DNA from: Megaustenia siamemsis
Taxonomy: Eukaryota; Mollusca; Gastropoda; Stylommatophora; Ariophantidae
Length of the DNA stretch: 64,000 bases
NCBI GenBank assembly: GCA_032433765.1
Contig: JAVIAB010000124.1
Span: forward strand, 75,634,119 to 75,698,118
Reading direction: 5' to 3'
Part shown: one piece after another, positions 26,711 through 38,250 of the stretch
How positions within the stretch are numbered: the first letter of the stretch is position 1
How the letters are laid out: each line of letters starts with the position of its first letter
The notes under the pieces: generated by a model
Databases searched by the model: none
What the model saw: only the letters and a program-made list of their open reading frames with translations
What the model was told of the DNA's origin: nothing
Made by a program: the position numbers and the translations under genes

Positions 26711-26770
26711 CACAGATTATAAACACCCTTAATTCCTGTCTGTATATCGATCACACAGATTATAAACACC

Positions 26771-27161
26771 CTTGCTTGCTTACGTTCGCCCGATTACTAA
26801 ATTCTTCTAGAGTGTTCGTAGACTGTAGAATTCCTCTTCGTCATCCGCCCTTAAAAGGGCGTTAAGTGGACAACTCTGCGTTGTGTTGTGGTTTGCAGTA
26901 TAACTGTTATATTTGCTCCTTTCGGCCTAACACATCCGACTTCAGCACGACATTTTTGAGTACCGGGTTGTCTTCCCTCTTCGATCCCTGCTCACTTGGC
27001 CAGACTAGACAGGTTAGTCTGTTACTGGAGGCACCGCGGAGAGGTGGAGCAGGGTCTGGATGGTTTTGGTTCACCGATCCTGGCGCAAGCCATCAGCTGT
27101 GGGTCGTTGATAACTTCCAGCTCTGGTGCTGGGAGACGCGCCTTCACCTCCATAATCACCC
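26771..27161 (-). other. Unidentified 390 bp block in array, copy 1
   Basis: Non-repeat insert within the 43 bp array. On the minus strand it ends in GTAAGCAAGCAAG, like the simple tail of a short retroelement, and its first third has an open frame (EVKARLPAPELEV...). It contains a small hairpin, CGCCCTTAAAAGGGCG, at 26846-26861. The plus strand has a 110-codon open frame (26866-27198) that continues into the array and looks non-specific. Possibly a SINE or truncated LINE; identity not established. Confidence 0.5.
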
Positions 27162-27934
27162 TGAATTCCTGTCTGTATATCGATCACACAGATTATAAAC
27201 ACCCTTAATTCCTGTCTGTATATCGATCATACAGATTATAAACATCTTTAATTCCTGTCTATTTGTCTATCACACAGATTATAAACACCCTTAATTCCTG
27301 TCTGTATATCGATCACACAGATTATAAACATCTCTAATTCCTGTCTATTTGTCTATCACACAGATTATAAACACCCTTAATTCCTGTCTGTATATCGATC
27401 ACACAGATTATAAACACCCTTAATTCCTGTCTGTATATCGATCACACAGATTATAAACATCTTTAATTCCTGTCTATTTGTCTATCACACAGATTATAAA
27501 CACCCTTAATTCCTGTCTGTATATCGATCACACAGATTATAAACATCTCTAATTCCTGTCTATTTGTCTATCACACAGATTATAAACACCCTTAATTCCT
27601 GTCTGTATATCGATCACACAGATTATAAACATCTTTAATTCCTGTCTATTTGTCTATCACACAGATTATAAACACCCTTAATTCCTGTCTATTTGTCTAT
27701 CACACAGATTATAAACACCCTTAATTCCTGTCTGTATATCAATCACACAGATTATAAACACCCTTAATTCATGTCTGTATATCGATCACACAGATTATAA
27801 ACATCTTTAATTCTTGTCTATTTGTCTATCACACAGATTATAAACACTCTTAATTCCTGTCTGTATATCAATCACACAGATTATAAACACCCTTAATTCC
27901 TGTCTGTATATCGATCACACAGATTATAAACACC

Positions 27935-28325
27935 CTTGCTTGCTTACGTTCGCCCGATTACTAAATTCTTCTAGAGTGTTCGTAGACTGTAGAATTCCTC
28001 TTCGTCATCCGCCCTTAAAAGGGCGTTAAGTGGACAACTCTGCGTTGTGTTGTGGTTTGCAGTATAACTGTTATATTTGCTCCTTTCGGCCTAACACATC
28101 CGACTTCAGCACGACATTTTTGAGTACCGGGTTGTCTTCCCTCTTCGATCCCTGCTCACTTGGCCAGACTAGACAGGTTAGTCTGTTACTGGAGGCACCG
28201 CGGAGAGGTGGAGCAGGGTCTGGATGGTTTTGGTTCACCGATCCTGGCGCAAGCCATCAGCTGTGGGTCGTTGATAACTTCCAGCTCTGGTGCTGGGAGA
28301 CGCGCCTTCACCTCCATAATCACCC
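27935..28325 (-). other. Unidentified 390 bp block in array, copy 2
   Basis: Appears identical to the block at 26771-27161, at an offset of 1164 bp, and is flanked by the same order of repeat subtypes. It therefore arose by duplication of a segment of the array, not by a second insertion. Confidence 0.9.
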
Positions 28326-30690
28326 TGAATTCCTGTCTGTATATCGATCACACAGATTATAAACACCCTTAATTCCTGTCTGTATATCGATCACACAGAT
28401 TATAAACATCTCTAATTCCTGTCTGTATATCGATCACACAGATTATAAACACCCTTAATTCCTGTCTGTATATCGATCATACAGATTATAAACATCTTTA
28501 ATTCCTGTCTATTTGTCTATCACACAGATTATAAACACTCTTAATTCCTGTCTGTATATCGATCACACAGATTATAAACATCTCTAATTCCTGTCTATTT
28601 GTCTATCACACAGATTATAAACACCCTTAATTCCTGTCTGTATATCGATCACACAGATTATAAACATCTTTAATTCCTGTCTATTTGTCTATCACACAGA
28701 TTATAAACACCCTTAATTCCTGTCTGTATATCGATCACACAGATTATAAACATCTCTAATTCCTGTCTATTTGTCTATCACACAGATTATAAACACCCTT
28801 AATTCCTGTCTGTATATCGATCACACAGATTATAAACATCTTTAATTCCTGTCTATTTGTCTATCACACAGATTATAAACACCCTTAATTCCTGTCTATT
28901 TGTCTATCACACAGATTATAAACACCCTTAATTCCTGTCTGTATATCAATCACACAGATTATAAACACCCTTAATTCATGTCTGTATATCGATCACACAG
29001 ATTATAAACATCTTTAATTCTTGTCTATTTGTCTATCACACAGATTATAAACACCCTTAATTCCTGTCTATATATCGATCACACAGATAATAAACACCCT
29101 TTATTCCTGTCTGTATATCGATCACACAGATTATAAACACACTTAATTCCTGTTCATATGTCGATCACACAGATTATAAACACCCTTAATTCCTGTATGT
29201 ATATCGATTACACAGATTATAAACACCCTTAATTCCTGTCTATATGTCGATCACACAGATTATAAACACCCTTAATTCCTGTTTATATGGATCACACAGA
29301 TAATAAACACCCTTAATTCCTGTCTGTATGTTGATCACATAGATTATAAACACCCTTAAATTCCTGACTGTATGTCGATCACACAGTGTATGAACACCGT
29401 TAATTCCTGACTGTATATCGATCACACAGTGTATGAACATCCTGAATTCCTGACTGCATATCGATCACACAGTGTATGAACATCCTTAATTCCTGACTGT
29501 ATATCGATCACAAAGTGTATGAACATCCTAAATTCCTGACTGTATGTCGATCACACAGTATATGAACATCCTTAATTCCTGACTGTATATCGATCACACA
29601 GTGTATGAACATCCTTAATTCCTGACTGTATATCGATCACACAGTATATGAACATCCTTAATTCCTGACTGTATGTCGATCACACAGTGTATGAACATCC
29701 TTTATTCCTGACTGTATATCGATCACACAGTATATGAACATCCTTAATTACTGACTGTATATCGATCACACAGTGTATGAACATCCTTAATTCCTGACTG
29801 TATATCGATCACACAGTATATGAACATCCTTAATTCCTGACTGTATATCGATCACACAATATATGAACATCCTTAATTCCTGACTGTATATCGATCACAC
29901 AGTGTATGAACATCCTTAATTCCTGACTGTATATGGATCACACAGTATATGAACATCCTTAATTCCTAACTGTATGTCGATCACACAGTATATGAACATC
30001 CTTAATTCCTGACTGTATATGGATCACACAGTATATGAACATCCTTAATTCCTAACTGTATGTCGATCACACAGTATATGAACATCCTTAATTCCTGACT
30101 GTATGTCGATCACACAGTGTATGAACATCCTTAATTCCTGACTCTATGTCGATCACACAGTATATGAACATCCTTTATTCCTGACTCTATGTCGATCACA
30201 CAGTGTATGAACATCCTTTATTCCTGACTCTATGTCGATCACACAGTATATGAACATCCTTAATTCCTGACTGTATGTCGATCACACAGTGTATGAACAT
30301 CCTTAATTCCTGACTCTATGTCGATCACACAGTGTATGAACATCCTTTATTCCTGACTCTATATCGATCACACAGTATATGAACATCCTTAATTCCTGAC
30401 TGTATGTCGATCACACAGTGTATGAACATCCTTTATTCCTGACTCTATATCGATCACACAGTATATGAACATCCTTAATTCCTGACTGTATGTCGATCAC
30501 ACGGTGTATGAACATCCTTAATTCCTGACTGTATATCGATCACACAGTGTATGAACATCCTTAATTCCTGACTCTATGTCGATCACACAGTGTATGAACA
30601 TCCTTAATTCCTGACTCTATGTCGATCACACAGTGTATGAACATCCTTAATTCCTGACTCTATGTCGACCACACAGTGTATGAAGACGTC

Positions 30691-31027
30691 TAATTCCTCT
30701 ATCTCGAGCTCACATATAACATGCTTATTTCCTTTGGCTACTACAAACACTCATCATAACTTGTTAGCTTATGAGAACTGATAAAAGTCTTGTGTTTTTC
30801 CACTTACAGTAAAAAAAAAAAAAATCATTTGTCGCTTATTTTGATAAAGCTTTCTATTTCTTCATGTAAACAAAAAAAAAAAAAAATAATAAACATTAGT
30901 TGTTTTATCTCGTTTTTTAAAAAAATCTGAGTACTGTCTCAAGTGAATATTACTGGACATCGTTATTTCTGTTAAATGAAGTAATCGTTACTTGACATCA
31001 ATAACACAATAACAACTTGACGTACAA
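30691..31027. other. AT-rich spacer with poly-A tracts
   Basis: About 340 bp with A-runs of 13-14 nt (near 30811 and 30872) and no coding potential seen. Confidence 0.6.
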
Positions 31028-31305
31028 ATCGTCACGATAGTCATACCGGGGCCATCCATAAGCAAACCAAATCGTCACGATAGTCATACCGGGGCCTACC
31101 ATAAGCAAACCAAATCGTCACGATAGTCATACCGGGGCCTTCCATAAGCAAACCAAATCGTCACGATAGTCATACCGGGTCCTTCCATAAGCAAACCAAA
31201 TCGTCACGATAGTCATACCGGGGCCTTCCATAAGCAAACCAAATCGTCACGATAGTCATACCGGGGCCTTCCATAAGCAAACCAAATCGTCACGATAGTC
31301 ATAAT
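31028..31305. repeat. 43 bp minisatellite, 6-7 copies
   Basis: Unit AAATCGTCACGATAGTCATA then CCGGGGCCTTCCATAAGCAA and ACC, nearly perfect. It ends 15 bp before the left TA duplication of the DNA transposon. TCGTCACGA is close to palindromic. Confidence 0.95.
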
Positions 31306-31321
31306 GAAGAATACACGATTA

Positions 31322-31344
31322 TAGTCCGTTCACATTCGTTTGCC
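31322..31344 (+). repeat. Left terminal inverted repeat
   Basis: Starts TAGTCCGTTCA and ends TCGTTTGCC. It matches the reverse complement of 33690-33712 with one mismatch (C versus G at the 12th base). Confidence 0.95.
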
Positions 31345-31817
31345 TAGACATTAATTTATTTTTTTCAAAAACTTATTGTTCATTTGCATTGATCTTTTGA
31401 AGTTAGGTTTAGAATACTAATGTCGCTATACAAATATTTTTTTATCAAAGAAATGTGATCCAGTTTCAAAGATGCCTTATTTAACCTATATTTAAAAAAA
31501 GTTAATCGATATTATAAACACCGGCGGGATTATGTAGATGCTTACATCTCACAGCTGATTCTTTAACATATAGGCATGACCTTCACGGCTGAATGCGCAC
31601 CGTCCTAAAATAGTTATGTTTCCACTATAAATTTTTATAAAGAAATGTTACATATGAAATTTCCCGTTTAGCACAAAATGACATTTTAGCCGAAACCGGA
31701 AATTATGTGACGTCAAAATCACGGCCGTAGACTCGAGTTCGAGTCATAATTCAGAGGCAAATCTCAATATTTACAGAAAGGAGGCGGCACTATCCATATT
31801 ATCTTCTGCAAGTCTAT

Positions 31818-33102
31818 GTGAGAATGAATATAAAGGCAAAATATTTTACTGAGCATAACATTGCTATAAAGATTTATCAATACTTCTGCAGAGAGTGTAA
31901 AAAGGGACATCTTTATTGTTCTTTATCAAACCCTGAGAAGAGAACAATGCATATTTTAGGTTTGTGTAAACGTTCATTTGATCGAATAGTTAAAGGAAGC
32001 GGATATTTATTGCCAACAAATGCAAGAAAGCAAGGAAGGAAAGAAACGTTAGACAGTTTTGATAAGGACCTAGTAAAAAGAGAAATCTGTCGAATGTTTG
32101 ATATAAACGAAGAAGTGACACTTAGAAAGTTGAAGCTTTGGCTGAAAACTAACAACGACATTGAAATATCAAAAACTTCATTATGGAAAATATTAAGAAG
32201 TGCAGGCTTCACCTTTAGAAAGTATGCTGGTGGAAAAAAACATTATTTGTGAGAAGCCACATCTAGTAGCTCTTAGAAGCAAGTATTTACGTGAAGTGAA
32301 GGAAATGCGCGAAAATGATTATGATATTGTTTATTTAGATGAAACTTGGATCAACGCTCATCATACAAATGAAAAGGAATGGCAGTTAGCAGATGGAAGT
32401 ATTAAAAGATCAGTACCAAGCAGTAAAGGGCAACGTTTGATAGTTGCACATGCAGGTAGCAGACATAATGGGTTGTTGCAGAATGCTCATCTCGTTTTCA
32501 TTTCAAAATCCATAGACAATAGAGACTACCACTCCGAAATGAATGGGCACATATTTAAAGACTGGATCGAGAAAAGTATCCTTCCAATATTAGATCGACC
32601 TTCTTGTCTGATAATGGACAATGCTTCATACCATAACGTAGTTAACGTAGAAGATAGAATCCCAACATCATCAAGTACAAAAGATGCAATCAAAACGTGG
32701 CTCATAAAAGAACACATACAAGTTAACGACAGCTACTTGAAACCCGAATTGCTTAGCCTTGTAAAACAGACACAACGTACAAAGATATTTAAAATAGACA
32801 AGTTAATTCAAGAACATGGCCATAGATGTTTGAGACTACCTCCATATCATGCACACTTAAATCCTATAGAACTAGTTTGGGCAAAAGTTAAAGGACACGT
32901 AGCATATACAAATAAAACTTTCAAATTATGCGATGTTGAGACACTTACAAATCAGGCTCTATCAAATATAAATAAAGACTACTGGGTAAAATGTGAGGAT
33001 CATGTGTTACGACAAGAAGAGGAATATTGGAAAAAGGATGGTTTGTTGTTTGTTCAGCCGAAAGCAGTAATCGACCTATTTGACTCGTCTGATTCTGAAT
33101 GA
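31818..33102 (+). pseudogene. DDE transposase, Tc1/mariner superfamily, one frameshift
   Basis: Enzyme for cut-and-paste transposition. About 427 residues would be encoded if one base were absent from the A7 run at 32234-32240; as read, the frame is 31818-32252 then 32200-33102. The N-terminal half has a helix-turn-helix-like region and a second one near VTLRKLKLWLKTNND...TSLWKILRSAGF. The catalytic triad is visible: D in YLDETW (codon 32338), D in CLIMDNASYHN (32617), E in LNPIELVW (32869). By count 83 residues separate the second Asp and the Glu, much longer than the 34-41 of typical Tc1/mariner families and close to the DD82E group (Sailor) that I recall. The start was chosen at ATG 31818, after an untranslated stretch from the inverted repeat. 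The A-run indel could be real or an assembly error. The C-terminus is DLFDSSDSE. Confidence 0.92.
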
Positions 33103-33171
33103 TCATTACTCTGATTAAGTCTACAGATAAATAGTTTGATTTGCAAAATTTCCTAGTTGATTTGTTAAACA

Positions 33172-33188
33172 GTTTATTGTTCAAGACC
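33172..33188 (+). promoter_or_regulatory. Possible decayed histone-type stem-loop in transposase 3' UTR
   Basis: Located 69 nt after the transposase stop. The 3' half, TTCAAGACCACCCA, is close to the histone stem-loop seen in copy 2 (TTCAGGACCACACA), but the 5' arm no longer pairs. It only has meaning by comparison with copy 2. Confidence 0.35.
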
Positions 33189-33217
33189 ACCCAAGCAATC
33201 AAAAATATGTTATAAGC

Positions 33218-33430
33218 AAACCAACAACCATTACTTTGAATGGAAGCCTGCTTGAGTCAGTACAGAAGTTCAGCTATCTTGGATCCACTATTACAGCCAC
33301 ACTTTCCTTAGATGAGGAACTAAATGTACGTATTTGAAAGGCAGCGACAACATTTGGGAAACTCACACCAAGAGCATGGAACTATATCAAATTGACTCTA
33401 CGAACAAAAGTTCTATATATAATTTAAAAT
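33218..33430 (+). pseudogene. Non-LTR RT fragment nested in the DNA transposon
   Basis: The plus strand encodes TITLNGSLLESVQKFSYLGS, then TITA, LSLDEELNVRI, a stop in place of Gly, KAATTFGKLT and LRTKVLYI. This is the conserved post-catalytic region of an RTE/Jockey-like reverse transcriptase (FxYLGSxIT, then RIGKAATTxxKL). Both ends are truncated. Target-site duplications were not resolved. Confidence 0.82.
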
Positions 33431-33543
33431 TTGTATACTTGCCACCAAGTAAAATTTTATGGACACGCCTATGGGTCATCGTTGCACTAGATTACTGTAA
33501 AACATTTTGATTAGGGTCAAAATAATAGTTAAATGGGCAAAGA

Positions 33544-33571
33544 TCAAAGGAATTCGCCGCTTTAAGAAAAC
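33544..33571 (+). promoter_or_regulatory. Conserved subterminal block of transposon, copy 1
   Basis: TCAAAGGAATTCGCCGCTTT followed by AAGAAAAC. The same 28 bp, with one mismatch, is found in copy 2 at 47299-47326, at the same 141 bp distance from the 3' inverted repeat. It stands out because the surrounding 3' non-coding sequence is strongly diverged, so it could be a transposase binding or regulatory site. Confidence 0.6.
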
Positions 33572-33689
33572 CGTTATAGCTAGACATCGAGTAACACATA
33601 TGTTCTCGTGACATGGACATTTTAACACCGTATGCCAAAAATCATGTGAAATCATCAAGAACTTTTTGAATTATAAATCATAACATCTC

Positions 33690-33712
33690 GGCAAACGAAT
33701 CTGAACGGACTA
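33690..33712 (+). repeat. Right terminal inverted repeat
   Basis: Ends TGAACGGACTA and is followed by the TA duplication. It pairs with 31322-31344. Confidence 0.95.
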
Positions 33713-33737
33713 TAGCATTTTTCTCCGAGTGAAAGCT

Positions 33738-34085
33738 CGTCTGTTGAGTAACAAGTGAGTCGCTGATGTTGTTGTTTCATGGACTGACATATGGACAGTG
33801 GACACATTGTTGAGACAAGTGCGTCTGTGATGTCGTTGTTTCATGGACTGATACATGGACAGTGGACATGTTGTTGAGACAAGTGCGTCTGTGATGTCGT
33901 TGTTTCATGGACTGATACATGGACAGTGGACATGTTATTAAGGCAAGTGTATCTTTGATGTCGTTGTTTCATGGACTGATACATGGACAGTGGACATGTT
34001 ATTAAGGCAAGTGTATCTTTGATGTCGTTGTTTCATGGACTGACATACGGACAGTGGGCCGGTTGTTGAGTAACAAAGTCAAGCC
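33738..34085. repeat. 64 bp minisatellite, about 5 copies
   Basis: Unit GATGTCGTTGTTTCATGGAC then TGATACATGGACAGTGGACA and TGTTGTTGAGACAAGTGCGTCTGT. The two outer units are more diverged. It lies just outside the right end of the DNA transposon. Confidence 0.93.
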
Positions 34086-34331
34086 TGCTGTGGTGTGTAC
34101 AAAATTAATTTCGTTTAAATAAAAAGCGATGAACGGAAGGAGTTTGCTGATAAAAAGAAAAAAAGGGAAATGAAAATATGCAGTTAAAATGTATGAAAAT
34201 TACACTTTAGTGTAGAAAATATTAGAGAGAAATGTCGAAACAACAGCACATTATTATGGCAAGGTTAAGCAGGGAAAACACCAAGAGTTAAATCAAAGAT
34301 TTGCATCTAGAGTTAAACTAGAAATTGCACT

Positions 34332-35600
34332 AATAGTTGAACCCAGCAGTAACAGCAAAAGTTGTTTGACGGGTAACATCAATAGTTGAACCCAGCAGTA
34401 ACAGCAAAAGTTGTTTGAGGGTTAACGTCAATAGTTGAACCCAGCAGTAACAGCAACAGTTTTCTGAGGGGTAACATCAATAGTTGAACCCAGCAGTAAC
34501 AGCAAAAGTTTTCTGAGGGGTAACATCAATAGTTGAACCCAGCAGTAACAGCAAAAGTTTTCTGAGGGGTAACATCAATAGTTGAACCCAGCAGTAACAG
34601 CAAAAGTTTTCTGAGAGGTAACATCAATAGTTGAACCCAGCAGTAACAACAAAAGTTGTTTGAGGGGTTAACATCAATAGTTGAACCCAGCAGTAACAGC
34701 AAAAGTTGTTTGAGGGTTAACATCAATAGTTGAACCCAGCAGTAACAGCAAAAGTTGAACCCAGCGGTAACAGCAAAAGTTGTTTGAGGGGTAACATCAA
34801 TAGTTGAACCCATTAGTAATAGCAACAGATTTCTGAGGGGTAACATCAATAGTTGAACCCAGCAGTAACAGCAAAAGTTTTCTGAGGGGTAACATCAATA
34901 ATTGAACAGTTATCAACAACAAAAGTTGTTTGATGGGTGGCATCAATAGTTGAACAGTTAGCAACAACAAAAGTTGTTTGACGGGTGACATCAATAGTTG
35001 AACAGTTAGCAACAACAAAAGTTGTTTGACGGGTGACATCAATAGTTGAACAGGTAGCAACAACAAAAGTTGTTTGACGGGTGGCATCAATAGTTGAACA
35101 GTTAGCAACAACAAAAGTTGTTTGACGGGTGGCATCAATAGTTGAACAGTTAGCAACAACAAAAGTTGTTTGACGGGTGACATCAATAGTTGAACAGTTA
35201 GCAACAACAAAAGTTGTTTGACGGGTGACATCAATAGTTGAACAGTTAGCAACAACAACATTTGTTTGACGGGTGACATCAATAGTTGAACAGTTAGCAA
35301 CAACAAAAGTTGTTTGACGGGTGACATAAATAGTTGAACAGTTAGCAACAACAAAAGTTGTTTGACGGGTGACACCAATAGTTGAACAGTTAGCAACAAC
35401 AAAAGTTGTTTGACGGGTGACATCAATAGTTGAACAGTTAGCAACAACAAAAGTTGTTTGACGGGTGACACCAATAGTTGAACAGTTAGCAACAACAAAA
35501 GTTGTTTGACGGGTGACATCAATAGTTGAACAGTTAGCAACAACAAAAGTTGTTTGACGGGTGACATCAATAGTTGAACAGTTAGCAACAACAAGAGTAA
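34332..35600. repeat. Paired 49 bp and 48 bp minisatellites, about 26 copies
   Basis: To about 34905 the unit is 49 bp (GTTGAACCCAGCAGTAACAG then CAAAAGTTTTCTGAGGGGTA and ACATCAATA). From there on it is 48 bp (GTTGAACAGTTAGCAACAAC then AAAAGTTGTTTGACGGGTGA and CATCAATA). The two are clearly related but switch abruptly. The 48 bp block is 16 codons long and stop-free on the minus strand, so it gives false open frames of 256-289 codons. Confidence 0.96.
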
Positions 35601-36138
35601 CATGAGACCTGAACATGTAGCACAGCCAACAATGGAATCAAGTGGCATCATCAGGAGTTTGAGCAAAGGCTAATGCAATTACAATATCTCAGAATGTTTG
35701 TCAGGGACCAGAGATAGATGATGATGGAAGTTCACTCCACCACGTGAAAACGACATCTAGCTGGACCTGTTTATAATTTCGAGCAACCCCCACCCCTCCA
35801 CGATACCCAACGATACAGGTGATGTCTCAGTCCGATAGGGAGCATATGGAATTGTATATGGATCACTTCACTTAGGGCGGCGATTGATTTAGTTGGCTAG
35901 ACGCGTGAACCAAAGATTACTGATAGCGCAACCCCATATGTAATAACCTCATTCATGAATAGGCTGTTAAACTGACACCTTCCCATATCAACAAAATAGT
36001 TATGACATTTGCTATGTTACACTGTTTGCGGATACGATTTGTTATTTGTGCCAGAAGTTAAAGTAGAGTATTCCCAATTTACCCATCAGTTGTCTTCCTG
36101 CTACCTCGCTAAGGATTCATTATTGCTTTGACACTACA

Positions 36139-36177
<39 letters not shown>

Positions 36178-36590
36178 CATTCTCTCCCTTCCAGACCTAC
36201 AAACCATCGTCTTCTAACCACAGAAGCAAACACGAACGTCACATTTCCGTACATTTATTGTTTCGCAGTGTTTTTTTCTCGACATTTTCTCTTATTAAAA
36301 GCTGGGCTCATCAAATCTCTTTTCAATTGTTTTGTTTTCAAAAGCGTAACTGTTATCTGCCTGCATGCCTGTCTATCATCCTTTCAAGCCGAAGATGGCA
36401 CAAAGGGCTAGAAATTCTAGACTTTCTATGTCCGACGATCTTTACTATGAAGTGTCACACCTTACATAAGATGCTCCTTATATCTCGTAAAACGTACCTG
36501 TTCTGGTCGAGACGCTCAATTTTATCAAGGGAGCTGCTGCTTGCTCTTGTTGCCTCTCGCATCAGTGTTCTTTTTAGTGTTTCTCTATGT
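35601..36590. other. Unique ~1 kb with (TC)n tract
   Basis: A (TC)n microsatellite lies at about 36142-36173. A 116-codon plus-strand frame at 36258-36608 matches nothing recognised. The minus strand may continue the degraded 3' part of the retroelement that begins at 38250, but I could not align it. Confidence 0.5.
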
Positions 36591-36599
36591 CGGTCTCTT

Positions 36600-38250
36600 T
36601 TTCTTTGACCCTCTGGTTCCCTTATGAGGGCCTGCTTTAAGATTCTCTTGTTATCTTCTCATCACATGGCAAACATAAGTCGACCTTCTTCTCTTGATTA
36701 TAGTTGATTTTTTCGATGCTTTCTCATTTCTCTTGTTTCTGCACTAGTCCTAAATTCATTCCATGAAATATGACGTTTTTCCTGAGACATTTCTTTTCAA
36801 ATGCATCCAATTTATTTTAAATCCCTTTAGTTATTTTCCAGCATTCGCATACATAAATATGGGTGGATAATACGTTTGATTTGAGAATAGTGAGCTTTGT
36901 TTTTGTGCTTAGTCATTTTGATTTCCATCATCATCATCATAGAGTGCCGTCTCCGCAACGAAGGTTGGCTATCATGGAGCGTCATTCTGCTCTGTCTCTT
37001 GCTTTGATGGTGCAGGTTGTCATAGGCTGATTTGTCCATCTTTTGATGTTACTCGTTCATGTTAGTCTTGGTTTGCCTCTGTCTCTTTTACCTTGTATTT
37101 TTGATTTCCATATTTTATCAATATTTCTGAAAGTCATTGCTGTCTTCGCTATTCTGAATCTAATTTCTGTCTTTGAGTCTCCTTGATCTATGCAACTTCC
37201 AGGATATACAAAGTAAACTACTTCTTCCACTGATTTTCCTGCCGGACAAATGTTTCTTTCTGGGTGAATTTTATTTTTATTTACTTTTATTATTTTTTGG
37301 TGGATCTCTAATCCTATTTTGCTTGCCATTGATGACAGGGCGCCTGTTTTGTCTTTCATTATCTTCACATTGGTATTGATAAGAACTATGTGGTCCGCAA
37401 AATCAAGGTCCTCCAATTGAGACCCAAGTGTCCATCTAATGCCTTTGTTACCGGTACAGTATTTCTGCATTATGAAATGGATGACAATTCCAAATAGCAA
37501 GTGAGAAAAATACATTCTGGTTTCTCTCGGGTATCAATCTGGAACCACTCACTTACTGCGAACTGCATATGAGAAGCCGTCGTACAGATCTTTGATTACG
37601 GTAATCATTTTTGGTGGTGTGTCCGAGTATGTTCTACAATGAGTCTCTATGTGTGCTGTTGAGAGTCTTTTTTTTTAATCCATGAAATTTAGAAGAAGTG
37701 GTTTCTGTTGTTCTATATGTTTTTTCTAGTATAATTCTTAGGGTGAAATTATGATCTAGGCAGCTTCTACATTTTCTCAATTCTGCTTGTTCTTCGTGCA
37801 AGACAATGTCTACGGCATCTTTGATTCTTTTTGTGAAGATCTTAAACATAAAACTTTAGAGGCAACTGATAGAAGAGTCACACCTCTCCTTTTGTTGCAA
37901 ACCTTGAGATTGACCTTTTTGGGGAATGTTAACAATTATACCTCTTTTCCATTGTTTAGGTATCTTTTCTTCTTCCCATATTGTGTTAAACACTTTCTGC
38001 AGGTGTTTTAAGTTGTTGGCTACCCATTGCTTTTAGCATCTCGAATGTTATTGTCATCTCCACCTGCAGCCTTGTTAGCCATGAGCCTTACAACCTTCTC
38101 TACTTCATTCAAAGTGAGGTCATCTAGGTTGATATCTAACTGTGAGGTTGGTGTGTTGGCTGTACAATTATTATATAGCTTGATATTGGATGGTTAAGGA
38201 TTTTATTAAAGTGTCCAGCTCATCGTCACTTAATGTCTTCACTTGATGTA
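36600..38250 (-). pseudogene. Non-LTR retrotransposon RT domain, decayed and interrupted
   Basis: On the minus strand, reverse transcriptase blocks appear in the right order over about 1.5 kb: ANKAAGGDDNNIRDA near the 5' end, a finger motif around 37900, RIKDAVDIVLHEEQAELRK, GIRWTLGSQLEDLDFADHIV (palm region, with His in place of the second Asp of the usual FADD), KIGLEIH, VEEVVYFVYPGSCIDQ, RIAKTAMTFRNIDKIWKSK, and after the nested insertion SNVLSTHIYVCECWKITK and KLDAFEKKCLRKN. Many stops and frameshifts make it a pseudogene. The altered catalytic motif means it is dead even where it is open. It differs from the families at 54 and 60 kb. Confidence 0.87.
36929..37098 (-). mobile_element. Nested 170 bp retrotransposon 3' end with 13 bp TSD
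   Basis: A severely 5'-truncated insertion in the RT relic. On the minus strand it runs IQGKRDRGKPRLT, then GCGGAGACGGCACTC and a short (GAT)n tail, the same 3' end as at 16354, 46142 and 61110. The 13 bp TTTTGATTTCCAT occurs at 36916-36928 and 37099-37111. The 152-codon minus-strand open frame at 37057-37515 is a chimera of host RT and this insert. Confidence 0.9.

Larger units (their letters stand above)
26711..30690. repeat. 43 bp minisatellite with higher-order structure, about 74 copies
   Basis: Unit CACACAGATTATAAACACCC then TTAATTCCTGTCTGTATATC and GAT. In 27165-29050 two subtypes alternate (ACACCC...GTATATCGAT and ACATCT...ATTTGTCTAT), giving a repeat period of about 86 bp. From about 29380 onward the units change to the CAGTGTATGAACATCC subtype. 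A segment of about 1.16 kb including a non-repeat block is duplicated within the array. Confidence 0.96.
31320..33714 (+). mobile_element. Tc1/mariner-type DNA transposon, copy 1 (TIR to TIR)
   Basis: The element spans 31322-33712 (2391 bp) flanked by TA at 31320-31321 and 33713-33714, the target-site duplication typical of the IS630-Tc1-mariner superfamily. Its ends are 23 bp inverted repeats beginning TAGTCCGTTCA with one mismatch. It encodes one transposase on the plus strand, broken by a frameshift. A fragment of a non-LTR retrotransposon lies between the transposase stop and the right inverted repeat. It sits between the 43 bp and 64 bp minisatellites. Confidence 0.94.

Noticed and set aside
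27069..27081. B-box-like GGTTCACCGATCC as evidence for a tRNA-derived SINE
   Set aside because: Close to the B-box consensus, but I found no A box at suitable distance on the same strand, so the 390 bp block remains unidentified.
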